From positions 1-64,000 of the forward strand of contig NZ_JABFOE010000005.1 in assembly GCF_013116745.1 (NCBI RefSeq): a stretch of DNA of 64,000 nucleotides. Direction: 5' to 3'. The notes beneath the pieces were generated by a model, which saw only the letters and a list, made by a program, of their open reading frames with translations, was not told the origin of the DNA and ran no database searches. The stretch is from Arthrobacter sp. 260 (GTDB lineage Bacteria > Actinomycetota > Actinomycetes > Actinomycetales > Micrococcaceae). Shown here piece by piece: positions 42,478-50,905 of the stretch. Position 1 is the stretch's first letter. The number at the start of each line of letters is the position of its first letter. Both the position numbers and the translations under genes were made by a program.

Positions 42478-43184
42478 GAGTAGTCATAGCGGGCGCAGGC
42501 AGCGTGGGATCCTCGATCGCCAAGGAGCTGCTCTCGAACAACCACGAAATCCTGCTGATCGATGAGAAGCCCGAGGTGATCGGCCGCAGCGGGCTCAAGG
42601 GAGCCAAATGGCTGATCGGTGACGCCTGTGAGCTGACCACCCTCAAGGACGCCCGGCTGGATGAGGCTGACGTGGTGGTCTCCGCGACCGGGGACGACAA
42701 GGTCAACCTGGTGGTGTCCCTGCTGGCGAAGAGCGAGTTCGGGGTGGGCCGGACGGTGGGCCGGGTCAACAACCCGAAGAACGACTGGATGTTCGACGAC
42801 TCGTGGGGTGTTGACGTGGCCGTGAACACTCCCCGGCTGATGACGGCGTTGGTGGAAGAGGCAGTCGAGATTGGTGACCTGGTCCGGCTGCTCACCCTGC
42901 AGAGCGGTGTCACATCGATCGTCGAGTTCACCGTGCCCCAGGAATCACCGATCGTGGGCCGCACCCTTGGTTCGCTGATCCTGCCGGAGGACTGCACGGT
43001 GGTGGCAATCCTGCGGGACGACGCGTCGATTACGCCCAGCCCCGACGACGTGGTGGAACCGGGCGACGAGCTGTTCCTGATCGCAGCGATCGCCGCCGAG
43101 GACGCGCTCCGCAGCGTGCTCCTCGCCGTTCCTACTGACGACGACGACACCGGTGCGCCCGTGGACGCGCCGGGCCTGCCCTGA
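42474..43184 (+). CDS. TrkA family potassium uptake regulator (second RCK protein)
   Basis: A 236-residue paralogue of the upstream gene, starting at a GTG that overlaps its stop (GTGA). The RCK-N domain begins RVVIAGAGSVGSSIAKELL with GxGxxG and LLIDEKPEV, and a TrkA-C domain follows near residues 140-215 (VPQESPIVGRTLGSL, DDVVEPGDELFLI). The last 20 residues are acidic and Pro-rich. No Trk/Ktr membrane subunit is encoded nearby; the KimA-like permease is the only candidate partner in the window. It converges with the DUF3159 gene, four bases apart. Confidence 0.93.
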   Translation: MRVVIAGAGSVGSSIAKELLSNNHEILLIDEKPEVIGRSGLKGAKWLIGDACELTTLKDARLDEADVVVSATGDDKVNLVVSLLAKSEFGVGRTVGRVNNPKNDWMFDDSWGVDVAVNTPRLMTALVEEAVEIGDLVRLLTLQSGVTSIVEFTVPQESPIVGRTLGSLILPEDCTVVAILRDDASITPSPDDVVEPGDELFLIAAIAAEDALRSVLLAVPTDDDDTGAPVDAPGLP

Positions 43185-43188
43185 CCGG

Positions 43189-43920
43189 CTACCTGTCTGT
43201 CGCGCCGGCTGGGAGCTGGGCGGGCGGGCGGGACACGAGCCACGCGAGCCACAGCCCAAGTGCGTAAAGCGGGAGTCCCATAATCAGTCGGGTGGTCCCG
43301 AGCGCCACGAAGTTCTCGGCGAAGTACAGGGGCATTTGAACGGCCAGCCTTAGCCCGAGGACCGTCACGATGATCCAGGTGGCAATGGTGTACGCCTTGA
43401 CCCGCAAAGGGTCCTTCCGCCATTCGACACCCTCACCCCTGATGAAGCCGAAGAGCAGTCCGGCGATCGGCCACCGCGCCGCGATGGAGATGACCATCGC
43501 GATGATGTAGGCGCCGTTCGTGAAGAACCCGGGGACGAAAAAGTCTTCGGCATTGCCGGTGCGGTTGGCTACAAAAGCGCAGATCGCCACACCGATCAGG
43601 CCCGATAGCGCCTGCGTGAGGGGGGTCCTGGAGACGAGCCGGATGACGGTGAAGATGGCGGCGACACCCAGTGCGGCGATGAGTGAACTCGCCAGGTCCC
43701 GGTTGATGGTGAAGACCACAGTGAAGATCAGGCCGGGCAGGATGCTCTCGGCGAGCCCTCTGACCCCGCCAATCGACTGCAGGACATCGATCTGGCCGTT
43801 CTCCGAGCGTTGCATGCCGGACCGGGCGGCGTACTGTTCCGCCAGTTCGGCGGCAGTGGGTCCCTGGCGCTGAGCCGGATCGGGCTCAGGCTCGGTGCTG
43901 GGTGGTGGGGGGGTGCTCAC
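43189..43920 (-). CDS. DUF3159 family membrane protein
   Basis: A 243-residue protein with a cytosolic, charged N-terminus of about 45 residues then six helices. DUF3159 features are IDVLQSIGGVRGLAESILPG, FTVVFTINRDLASSLIAA, GVAICAFVANRTGNAEDFF and a C-terminal LRLAVQMPLYFAENFVALG. The family is confined to actinobacteria and has no known function. Its start overlaps the OB-fold gene stop by four bases, and it closes the dut-DUF3710-OB-fold-DUF3159 series. Confidence 0.93.
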   Translation of the reverse strand: MSTPPPPSTEPEPDPAQRQGPTAAELAEQYAARSGMQRSENGQIDVLQSIGGVRGLAESILPGLIFTVVFTINRDLASSLIAALGVAAIFTVIRLVSRTPLTQALSGLIGVAICAFVANRTGNAEDFFVPGFFTNGAYIIAMVISIAARWPIAGLLFGFIRGEGVEWRKDPLRVKAYTIATWIIVTVLGLRLAVQMPLYFAENFVALGTTRLIMGLPLYALGLWLAWLVSRPPAQLPAGATDR

Positions 43921-44297
43921 TGCTGTGCCTCCGGACGGCCGATGATTTCGTAACGAGGATTGTAGATCGTTGGCATCCCGTCCACCGGGCTGACCATACC
44001 TTCAAAAGCTATCTGGGTTCCCGCTTCGATGCCCGGCACCCGCCGCTGTCCAATCCAGACCAGCCGTACCTGGGCCCGTAGGCGGGCCACACTGTCGCGG
44101 CGGTCGGATCCGGTGGTCACCGGCGGGGCGTCGTCGGACACGACCGCGGCGAACTGGGGTGCTGAGCTGCGGGGCAGGACGGTGATTCGCGAGATGTAGC
44201 CCCGCGCCCTGGCCCGCCCACGGGTGGGCAGCCCACCGACAGTTGAAGCGGCGCCGGGGTGCACCCCGGCGCTGTCCACTCCCGGTCGGTCAGCCAA
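43917..44297 (-). CDS. OB-fold nucleic acid binding domain protein
   Basis: A 126-residue protein. The N-terminal 35 residues are Gly/Arg-rich; the rest forms a single OB-fold: GYISRITVLPRSSAPQFAAV, RLRAQVRLVWIGQRRVPGIE, GTQIAFEGMVSPVDG, TIYNPRYEII. Such short actinobacterial proteins always sit between DUF3710 and DUF3159 genes in my experience, but their ligand is unproven. It overlaps both neighbours (8 and 4 bases), which points to tight co-translation. Confidence 0.9.
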   Translation of the reverse strand: MADRPGVDSAGVHPGAASTVGGLPTRGRARARGYISRITVLPRSSAPQFAAVVSDDAPPVTTGSDRRDSVARLRAQVRLVWIGQRRVPGIEAGTQIAFEGMVSPVDGMPTIYNPRYEIIGRPEAQQ

Positions 44298-45213
44298 TGT
44301 GGGTGATCTCGGGACCGCGCTTCAGCGGATCGGTGAGATCAGGAGCCGGTGGCACGGGCTCGGTGGGGCGGGCCGACGCCGATTCCTTGGGCAGCCGGAG
44401 CTGCAGTAGTTCACGTGGCGGCAGCGGGTGGTCTCCCCTGACCACGACGACCTTGCGGAAGAGTTCCTCGATCGGTGCGGCCGCTTCCTTGTTGATTGCC
44501 GCGGGTCCGCCGATGACACCGCGGAGGAACCAGCGGGGGCCGTCGACGCCGAGGAACCGGGCCACCCGGAAGCCGGGCTGCCCGTCCGCCGTTTTGGCGG
44601 GGAGCTTGGCTACCAGTTCGGTGCCGAAGGTGCCGACACGATCCTGGACCGTGCCACCCTGCGAGCCGACGGAGACGCCGATCTGGGCCCGGATTTCGTC
44701 CCACAACCCATCGGTGCGGGGTGCGGCAAACGCCTGCAGTTGCAGGTTGGATCCGTTCAGGTCGAGGGTCACGGCGATGACCCGCTTGGTCTTCTCTTCC
44801 ACTTCGAGGCGAAGCTGGAGACCCTCGGCTGCTCCGATGCGTAGCGCACCGAGGTCGATGTAGCCGGCGTCGGAGTCGTGTTCCGAGACGTCGAACGGCC
44901 CGTTGTCACGGGAGACGACCACGCCCGGGGCCGGGGCCGCGGGTGTTGAGGGGGCAGCGGGGGTTGGCTCGGCGTCGTCGTCGGCTGCGACTGGCGCGTC
45001 GGTGCCATCAGCGGCCGTTGCGGGTTCCGGGGCATCAGTGGGGGTGGTCGCCCCCTCAGGGGTGGGATCCGCGGCGGTCGTGTCCTCGGTGGTCGTATTC
45101 TCGGTCGCAGCGGCTGACGCTGGTGCAACCTGTTCCTCGACCGGGCTGGCGGCGGGTGTCGCCTCTTCTGCCGGGAGGTTCTCTTGCTTCTTCTTCAGGC
45201 GCCCAAAAACCAT
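44290..45213 (-). CDS. DUF3710 family protein
   Basis: A 307-residue cytosolic protein from ATG 45213, preceded by AAGGAAAGGAA. Residues 10-100 are a low-complexity Ala/Thr/Pro/Glu linker. The DUF3710 domain covers about 105-275 (DNGPFDVSEHD, GYIDLGALRIGAAEGLQLRL, GLWDEIRAQIGVSVGSQGG, DGPRWFLRGVIGGPAA). The C-terminus is Pro-rich. Function unknown; the family tracks with dut in actinobacteria. The open frame upstream of 45213 overlaps dut in another frame and is not real. Confidence 0.93.
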   Translation of the reverse strand: MVFGRLKKKQENLPAEEATPAASPVEEQVAPASAAATENTTTEDTTAADPTPEGATTPTDAPEPATAADGTDAPVAADDDAEPTPAAPSTPAAPAPGVVVSRDNGPFDVSEHDSDAGYIDLGALRIGAAEGLQLRLEVEEKTKRVIAVTLDLNGSNLQLQAFAAPRTDGLWDEIRAQIGVSVGSQGGTVQDRVGTFGTELVAKLPAKTADGQPGFRVARFLGVDGPRWFLRGVIGGPAAINKEAAAPIEELFRKVVVVRGDHPLPPRELLQLRLPKESASARPTEPVPPAPDLTDPLKRGPEITHIG

Positions 45214-45238
45214 GATTGGGTTCCTTTCCTTGGTGTGT

Positions 45239-45260
45239 GGGACCCGTCGTGCCGGGTCCC
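45239..45260 (-). terminator. 8-bp hairpin between dut and DUF3710 genes
   Basis: gggacccg (45239-45246) pairs perfectly with cgggtccc (45253-45260) around a six-base loop. It lies 20 bases after the dut stop and 25 bases before the DUF3710 start. With no T-tract it could be a weak terminator, an mRNA processing or stability element, or an attenuator. Confidence 0.4.
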
Positions 45261-45280
45261 GTAGCTGGATATCCTCTAGG

Positions 45281-45769
45281 TTATGCGTGGGTTGGATGCG
45301 CTGTGGGTTCGATGCTGTAACCCCCGGTGGATCCGAAGCCCGCAGCGCCGCGCACCGATTCCGGAAGCTCCTCCACCACTGTGAAGTCAGCCTGTTCCAC
45401 CTGCTGGATGACCAGCTGGGCGATCCGGTCACCCCGTTTGAAGCTCAGTGACTCAGTTGTGTCGGTATTCAGCAGGGTGACGGCAATTTCCCCCCGGTAG
45501 CCGGAGTCGATGGTCCCCGGTGCGTTGACCACTGTCACCCCGTGCTTCGTCGCCAGACCGGACCGCGGATGGACCAGGCCCACATATCCTTCCGGAAGGG
45601 CAATGGCCACGCCGGTGGGCACCAGGGCCCGCTCCCCCGGTGCCAGCCGAAAATCGATGCGGGTCCGCAGGTCTGCGCCAGCATCACCCGGCTGGGCGTA
45701 CGCCGGGGGTGTCATCGCGTCGTCGAGCAGTTTGATCTGCACGGGAAGTCTCCGCTGTGGGTCCAGCAC
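45281..45769 (-). CDS. dut: Deoxyuridine 5'-triphosphate nucleotidohydrolase
   Basis: A 162-residue trimeric dUTPase that hydrolyses dUTP to dUMP, protecting DNA from uracil and feeding thymidylate synthesis. All five motifs are visible: PGDAGADLRT, VHPRSGLATKHG, GTIDSGYRGEIAV, RGDRIAQLVI and the C-terminal GFGSTGGY. GTG 45769 with GGAG seven bases upstream is the likely start. Thymidine kinase, another dTTP-supply enzyme, is encoded about 3 kb away. Confidence 0.96.
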   Translation of the reverse strand: MLDPQRRLPVQIKLLDDAMTPPAYAQPGDAGADLRTRIDFRLAPGERALVPTGVAIALPEGYVGLVHPRSGLATKHGVTVVNAPGTIDSGYRGEIAVTLLNTDTTESLSFKRGDRIAQLVIQQVEQADFTVVEELPESVRGAAGFGSTGGYSIEPTAHPTHA

Positions 45770-45902
45770 GTTCTTACTCCAGCTGCGTCGTGGGTGATCG
45801 GGGTAGGCCTTCACTCTAGCGCCTTAACCTTTGTGGCTGCCGGGTGCCGACGATGCCGCGTGCTGGGATGAAGTACCCCGAAAAATCTGTCAGGGTAGGG
45901 GT

Positions 45903-46367
45903 ATGTCAACCCCCGCTCCAGCACCATCCACCAGCCCCGTCATCTACGAGGAGCGGCTGTGGCCTGCACCGTGGATCTGGCTGGTTGCGGCCGGCGCGGC
46001 GGGAGCCTCAGTGGTCACGTTCGCCCCCATCAACCTGACCACCGGGTTCATTGCGGCCACCGTCGTCGCAGTGGTGCTGGTCACGCTCCTGGTGTTGTCC
46101 ACGCCGCGCATCGTAGTGACGTCGTCGCACCTGACCGTGGGACGGGCCACCATTGAGCGGCAGTTCCTCGGGGAGGTGACGGCGTACACCGGTGAGGACG
46201 CGACCGCCCAGCGCGGGCCGCAGCTGAATGCGACCGCGTACCTGTGTATCAGGGGCTGGATTTCCCCGGTGGTCCGGGTGGCAATCACCGACCCGGCGGA
46301 TCCCACTCCCTACTGGTTGACCTCCACCCGTCGCCCCGAGCAGCTCGTCGCGGCCCTGGCCAGCTGA
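45903..46367 (+). CDS. DUF3093 family membrane protein
   Basis: A 154-residue protein from ATG 45903 (MSTPAPAPS). Two helices (WIWLVAAGAAGASVVTFAPI and GFIAATVVAVVLVTLLVLS) precede a beta-rich soluble domain (RIVVTSSHLTVGRATIERQF, GPQLNATAYLCIRGWI, YWLTSTRRPEQLVAAL). DUF3093 proteins are actinobacterial, of unknown function, and are commonly encoded next to dut as here. Divergent from dut, with about 130 bases between them. Confidence 0.92.
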   Translation: MSTPAPAPSTSPVIYEERLWPAPWIWLVAAGAAGASVVTFAPINLTTGFIAATVVAVVLVTLLVLSTPRIVVTSSHLTVGRATIERQFLGEVTAYTGEDATAQRGPQLNATAYLCIRGWISPVVRVAITDPADPTPYWLTSTRRPEQLVAALAS

Positions 46368-46382
46368 CCAGGTCCTGACGAC

Positions 46383-46682
46383 CTACCCCTCGCAGTCGCT
46401 GCAGTAGGCCAGTGCACCGGCCTGACGGGCGATCTGGGATCGGTGACGCACCAGGAAACAGGAGGCGCAGGTGAATTCATCGGCCTGGGCGGGGAGGATC
46501 CGCACCTGGATTTCCTCGCCTGAGAGGTCGGCTCCGGGCAGTTCGAACCCGTCAGCCGCTTCTATTTCGTCCTCGTCGATCACCGGGGACTGGTGGTCGG
46601 GTCGTTGCGCTTTCAACTCGTCGATCGAGTCAGCGTCCGAGTCGTCCTGGGTGGTGCGCGGCGTATCGTAATCGGTCGCCAT
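46383..46682 (-). CDS. DUF4193 zinc-ribbon protein
   Basis: A 99-residue protein. The N-terminal half is acidic (DDSDADSIDEL, IDEDEIEAADGFELPGADL), and the C-terminal part carries two Cys pairs (FTCASC and YCSDCEG) spaced as in a zinc ribbon. DUF4193 is an actinobacterial family related in layout to small RNA-polymerase-associated proteins, but its role is unproven. It converges with the DUF3093 gene and diverges from sepH. Confidence 0.93.
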   Translation of the reverse strand: MATDYDTPRTTQDDSDADSIDELKAQRPDHQSPVIDEDEIEAADGFELPGADLSGEEIQVRILPAQADEFTCASCFLVRHRSQIARQAGALAYCSDCEG

Positions 46683-46722
46683 AATCGGTTGTTCACTCTC
46701 CGGTGTTCTGTGGTTGTGCTAC

Positions 46723-46773
46723 TCGAAACTGTCCAACGTTCACGTCGAAACTGTTCAACGTCGAGTCCAACGC
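46723..46773. repeat. 22-bp direct repeats between DUF4193 and sepH genes
   Basis: tcgaaactgtccaacgt (46723-46739) recurs as tcgaaactgttcaacgt (46745-46761), 16 of 17 identical with a 22-bp period. A third, shortened copy (tcga-gtccaacg) follows at 46761-46772. Two helical turns of spacing suggests protein binding. It lies in the divergent intergenic region of 279 bases, closer to the DUF4193 gene. Confidence 0.6.
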
Positions 46774-46961
46774 TGACTGACCGCAGTTTGTGCCCGTACG
46801 CCAGCGATTGTTGCCCACGCCGCCGGGATAGTCCAATTCCGCGTCGTCCTGGCCCGTCCGACGGCGAAAGTTCCGCGCCACACCACGGGTGTAGTAGGCA
46901 TGTGGGCCAACAGGTGGCAAAGTTTCACGGTAAGGAAGCAATGTCGGCTCGGAGGATTTTC

Positions 46962-48212
46962 ATGCAGGAACTACGGCTGGTAGGTGTTCACGAGGACGGC
47001 GGACACCTGCACTTGAACGGCGAGGACGGCTCGAATTACAGCCTGCCGGTCAACGAGGCGCTCCGCATGGCGGTTTCCCGCCCCATGGAACAGCACAAGA
47101 TCACCACCCCACCGCCTCCCGCGGGCAAGCCGGTGGTGCCGTTGTCGCCCCGGGACATCCAGGCGAGGATCCGCAGCGGCGCAACGGCCCAGGACATCGT
47201 TGACGAGACCGGCCAGGAACTGGCACACGTGCTCCGCTATGAGGGTCCGGTCCGCGCCGAACGCGACTACATGGCCATCCTGGCCCAGCGCGTCGAGGTG
47301 TCCTCTCCCCTGCCGTCCCACGATGGCTACCGGTCAGCGTTTGGCGAGAACCCGGCACAGCTGGGAGAAATGGTCGATTACCGGCTGCAGGCCTACGGGG
47401 TGGATCCGAGCGGCGTCGAATGGGACGCCTGGCGCCGGCCGGACGGACTGTGGAATGTCGTCGCCCGATTTGAACTGGCATCCGACGCCCGTGTGAGTGT
47501 GGGCGAGGAGCCACCGGCCCAGTGGACGTTCAACCCCAGCCGCAAGACAGTCCTCAACACCAACCGGTGGGCCCAGCTGCTCAGCGAGCTTGAACCTCTT
47601 GACGGCCCTCTGCCGACGCGCCGGCTCAGCGCCGTGGCCGATCACGTCTTCGACTTCGAGGCCCAGAAGGCGCCCGAGGTTGCCGCCGAAGAGGCCTCCG
47701 ACAACCTGTTGGACGTGCTCCGGTCCCGCCGCGGGCAGCGTCTCGGAGTGGATGAGGAGGGCGACGACGCCCTCGCGCATCTGCTGGCCAAGGGCAGTAT
47801 CCCCGCGGCCCACCCCCGCCCCACCGAGGGGGACGAAGAGGCGGACGCCATCGGTTCCGCCGAGAGCATGGACGACGCCGAGGAACCGCAGCGGTTCGCT
47901 GGTCTCAGTCTGGCCCCGTCGATGCGACCCGACGACGAGGACCAGGAGCACCAGACCTACAGCGATGGCTCACCCCGCCTCTCCGAGGATGTGAGCACTG
48001 ACACCCGTGAGATCAGCATCTTCGCCCGGCCCGGGCGCCCGGCACAGCCCTCTGCCGAACCGGCTGAGGCTACAGATGACCGCCCGGAGCAGGACCCGGT
48101 CCCCGCACGTTCACCGAAGGTGGCCGACGAGCCCACAGATCGCAAGATCCGGCCGAAGCGGTCCAGCGTCCCCAGCTGGGATGAGATCGTCTTCGGTACC
48201 AAGAGCGACTAG
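46962..48212 (+). CDS. sepH: Septation protein SepH
   Basis: A 416-residue protein of the SepH (DUF3071) family, which binds FtsZ and promotes its assembly at division sites in actinobacteria. The N-terminal domain reads MQELRLVGVHEDGGHLHLNG, with an HTH-like segment SPRDIQARIRSGATAQDIVD. A second domain covers about residues 115-190 (YRLQAYGVDPSGVEWDAWR). The rest is acidic and disordered, ending KRSSVPSWDEIVFGTKSD, a conserved tail. ATG 46962 has GGAGG at ideal spacing and was preferred to ATG 46941. Confidence 0.95.
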   Translation: MQELRLVGVHEDGGHLHLNGEDGSNYSLPVNEALRMAVSRPMEQHKITTPPPPAGKPVVPLSPRDIQARIRSGATAQDIVDETGQELAHVLRYEGPVRAERDYMAILAQRVEVSSPLPSHDGYRSAFGENPAQLGEMVDYRLQAYGVDPSGVEWDAWRRPDGLWNVVARFELASDARVSVGEEPPAQWTFNPSRKTVLNTNRWAQLLSELEPLDGPLPTRRLSAVADHVFDFEAQKAPEVAAEEASDNLLDVLRSRRGQRLGVDEEGDDALAHLLAKGSIPAAHPRPTEGDEEADAIGSAESMDDAEEPQRFAGLSLAPSMRPDDEDQEHQTYSDGSPRLSEDVSTDTREISIFARPGRPAQPSAEPAEATDDRPEQDPVPARSPKVADEPTDRKIRPKRSSVPSWDEIVFGTKSD

Positions 48213-48271
48213 CCGACCTGAGACAAGCCGGTGTCCTGGGAAAGCCAAGCGTCGGCACACCAGTTCCTGCC

Positions 48272-48988
48272 CTAGGGCGAGAACGGCAGCAGCATTTCGT
48301 TGCTCTTCATCGCGTTGGCCGTCCGCAGGGTAACCCGCCGGGTGTGATGGCGCCGGCACAGGGTTTCGTAACCCGTCACCGGCGGGTGGGGAGCGTCGTC
48401 TGCGGCTCCTTCGGCAATCGGCAGTTCGGGCTGCAGCGGGTCCCGCTGCACCTGCTGGAGTTCCACATCGCCTACCACCACCTGGTCACCCTCGACCACC
48501 ATGACACCGTCGATGGTCCGCGCATTGTGGGTTGCCCGGCGGCCGCACCAGCAGAGCGCCTCCACCTGGAGCACCTGGACCCGGTCCGCGAGTTCGATGA
48601 GCCGCTGCGAGCCAGGAAAGAGCCTGGTTCTGAAATCCGAGGTGATCCCGAATGCAAACACGTCGACGTCCATCTCATCGACAATGCGGGCCAGCTGGTC
48701 GATCTGCTCGCCCGTGTAGAACTGGGCCTCGTCGCAGATCAGGTAATCGACGCGCTCGGCGGCCGTGCGACGTCGGACAATCTCGGCCCAGAAGTCGGTG
48801 CTGTCGGTAACCTCCACCGCTCCCGTCTGAAGGCCCAGCCGGCTGGAGATCATTGCCTCGCCCGCCCGGTCGTGGGAGCTGAAGAGCAGGCCAGCCCGGC
48901 CCCTGGCCCGATGGTTGTGATCCATCTGCAGGGCCAGGGTCGATTTGCCGCAGTCCATGGTGCCGGAAAAGAAGATCAGTTCAGCCAC
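48272..48988 (-). CDS. tdk: Thymidine kinase
   Basis: A 238-residue type II thymidine kinase that salvages thymidine to dTMP. Walker A is FSGTMDCGKST (residues 8-17), Walker B is the DEAQFY motif, and the lasso region is ITSDFRTRLFPGSQRL. Zinc ligands are the Cys pair in ALCWCGRR and Cys/His in ETLCRRHH. The first Cys pair is spaced by one residue instead of two. The protein is longer than E. coli TK owing to an acidic insert near 190. Its start overlaps the upstream phosphatase-like gene by eight bases. Confidence 0.94.
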   Translation of the reverse strand: MAELIFFSGTMDCGKSTLALQMDHNHRARGRAGLLFSSHDRAGEAMISSRLGLQTGAVEVTDSTDFWAEIVRRRTAAERVDYLICDEAQFYTGEQIDQLARIVDEMDVDVFAFGITSDFRTRLFPGSQRLIELADRVQVLQVEALCWCGRRATHNARTIDGVMVVEGDQVVVGDVELQQVQRDPLQPELPIAEGAADDAPHPPVTGYETLCRRHHTRRVTLRTANAMKSNEMLLPFSP

Positions 48989-50177
48989 GGGAGACCTTCC
49001 CGCCTGGGCGGCCCAGCGTCAGCAACGGCACTTCGCGTTCGGCGCGGGTCAGGGACCCATGCTGCCCCACAACTTCCATCGCTGATTCGCTGGTGCGGCG
49101 GCGGTCGTACAGCGCGATGGGTTCCCGTGCCGCGACCAGGAGGTCACCTATGCGGGGCAGGACCCGCTCGTCGACCTGGCCGAACAGCCCTGCCTCGATG
49201 GCCTGCTCGCGGGTAAGGATCCACGCGTACTGCCCGTAGGCCGCCTGCCAGGCCGCGATGAGGCTCTCGCGCCGGTCGGTGGACAGGCCGGGTTCCAGGT
49301 ACAGGTGCAGCATCCGCGGCTCGCCGGCTGTGTGGGCGACTCCGTCGATCAGCGTGGGGTCGGTCGAGAAGTCGTAGCGGTGCGCCTCGTCGACGTCGAC
49401 CATCCCGTGGTCGGCAGTCAGCAGCAGGAGGGTGTCGGAGGGCACGCGGGCGGCGAGCGTTTTGACGGCACCGTCGACATCCTCGAGCTGGGTTCCCCAC
49501 TGGGAGGAACCGCAGCCGAACCGGTGGCCGGCCTTGTCCATCTCGTTGAGATAGAGGTACACGAGGGACCGCTTCGTCGCGGCGAGCTGTTCGTGTGCAC
49601 TGCGCACCCGCGCTTGAAGGGTTCCGGCTGCCAGGTAGCTGCCGCCCCTGAGCGCGGCGCGGGTCATGGCGGAATCGGCGAACTTCGGGAGGGACACACT
49701 CACCACGGGGACCTGGGCGGAAACCTGTTCAAAGACCGACGGATAGGGCTGCCACCGTTGGGGGTCCACTTTCGCGTCCCAGCCGCCGAGCATGTTCACC
49801 ACCTTGTCCTGCTCGGGGTCCAGGACGTCGTAGCCCACCAGGCCATGCCTGCCGGGAGGCAGGCCGGTGCCAAGGCTGGCCAGTGACGCGGCGGTCGTTG
49901 ACGGGAACGCCGATCCGATGGTGCGGGCGCTGTCCAGGTGCCGGCGCAGGAACGGCGCGTGCCCCCCTCGTTTCTTCAGCAGCGCCGACCCGAGCCCGTC
50001 GACCACCACCACGCAGATACGGGACGCGGCCGGCAGGCCGAGGGCGTTGTCGAAGGGGCCGGTGGTGGAGGTGAGGTCCAGGGCCGCGGCAGCGCTGGTG
50101 AACACCTCGGCGATGGTGCTGCGGCCATAGGCGGGTGCCGCCGGAAGAGGCTCCCGGTGTCCGGTGATCTGATCCAC
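48981..50177 (-). CDS. Alkaline phosphatase superfamily protein (nucleotide pyrophosphatase-like)
   Basis: A 398-residue metal-dependent hydrolase. Metal ligands and nucleophile are recognisable: VVVVDGLGSALL (Asp), FPSTTAASLASLGTG with the nucleophilic Thr, YLNEMDKAGHRFG, TADHGMVDV and VAHTAGEPR (His). The layout matches NPP/type I phosphodiesterases. No signal peptide is visible, so it should act in the cytosol. It is encoded between DUF5998 (six bases away) and thymidine kinase (overlap), a conserved actinobacterial order. Substrate unknown. Confidence 0.9.
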   Translation of the reverse strand: MDQITGHREPLPAAPAYGRSTIAEVFTSAAAALDLTSTTGPFDNALGLPAASRICVVVVDGLGSALLKKRGGHAPFLRRHLDSARTIGSAFPSTTAASLASLGTGLPPGRHGLVGYDVLDPEQDKVVNMLGGWDAKVDPQRWQPYPSVFEQVSAQVPVVSVSLPKFADSAMTRAALRGGSYLAAGTLQARVRSAHEQLAATKRSLVYLYLNEMDKAGHRFGCGSSQWGTQLEDVDGAVKTLAARVPSDTLLLLTADHGMVDVDEAHRYDFSTDPTLIDGVAHTAGEPRMLHLYLEPGLSTDRRESLIAAWQAAYGQYAWILTREQAIEAGLFGQVDERVLPRIGDLLVAAREPIALYDRRRTSESAMEVVGQHGSLTRAEREVPLLTLGRPGGKVSRG

Positions 50178-50183
50178 TGAGGG

Positions 50184-50861
50184 CTAGCCCTGGTGGTGGG
50201 TCCGGCTGAACCGCGCACCGAGACCTGGCTGCCTGCGCGGCGCCGGAGCCAGCGTGCCGGCGGCGACGGGCGTGACCGGGTTGGCCGTGTTGACCTTCCG
50301 CAGGGCGCGGGCAAAGGACTTCGCGTTCTGGACTGCCTGCATGCCGTCGGCCTCGGCACTGACGCGCAGCACAATGTCCTCCTGCGAAATGGTGCCGGTG
50401 TAGCCGTGGTCGGCGTCGCACTGCGGGTCGCTGCAGCCGGCTGGCCCCATGTCCAGACGCTGACCGCCGGACCAGGCAATTGCCAGGGTGAGCTCACGGG
50501 CCTGGTCGGAGGGTTTGTAGTCCTGCGGCTGGGCGTACAGGTAGCTGAGCACCACCGACCGGATCTGGATGACCGGGACGGATTCGGTGGAGACCTGGGC
50601 CATCATCTGCTGCCCGTCCTCATCCAGCTGCTGGTCGTCGACGTGGGTGATCACCAGCATGTCCTCGGTGAGGACCAGCACAGTGATGTGGCGGTGCACC
50701 TCGTTCCGCTCGAAGTGGGTCTCCAGGTGCACCACATGGGAGAGCGGTTCCCTGCCGTCGAGGGCATCGTGCACCGTGTCGGCGACCAGGCGAGGGTAGA
50801 AACCAGCCCGTTCCAGGGAGGCGTCGAGGCTGCGGCGTTCAGCGGAGAGCGATGAGGTCAT
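50184..50861 (-). CDS. DUF5998 family protein
   Basis: A 225-residue cytosolic protein with a PH-like beta pattern: the conserved DALDGREPLSHVVHLETHFE, then EVHRHITVLVLTEDMLVITH, VVLSYLYAQPQDY and SGGQRLDMGPAGCSDPQCD. A Cys pair and His (CSDPQCDADH) may bind metal. The C-terminus is basic. The family is actinobacterial and uncharacterised. It precedes the phosphatase-superfamily gene by six bases and follows the acyl-CoA synthetase gene by 44. Confidence 0.88.
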   Translation of the reverse strand: MTSSLSAERRSLDASLERAGFYPRLVADTVHDALDGREPLSHVVHLETHFERNEVHRHITVLVLTEDMLVITHVDDQQLDEDGQQMMAQVSTESVPVIQIRSVVLSYLYAQPQDYKPSDQARELTLAIAWSGGQRLDMGPAGCSDPQCDADHGYTGTISQEDIVLRVSAEADGMQAVQNAKSFARALRKVNTANPVTPVAAGTLAPAPRRQPGLGARFSRTHHQG

Positions 50862-50905
50862 ACATCCAGTTTCCCTTATTCGGGCGCCCGCCGCCTAACC
50901 CGGTG

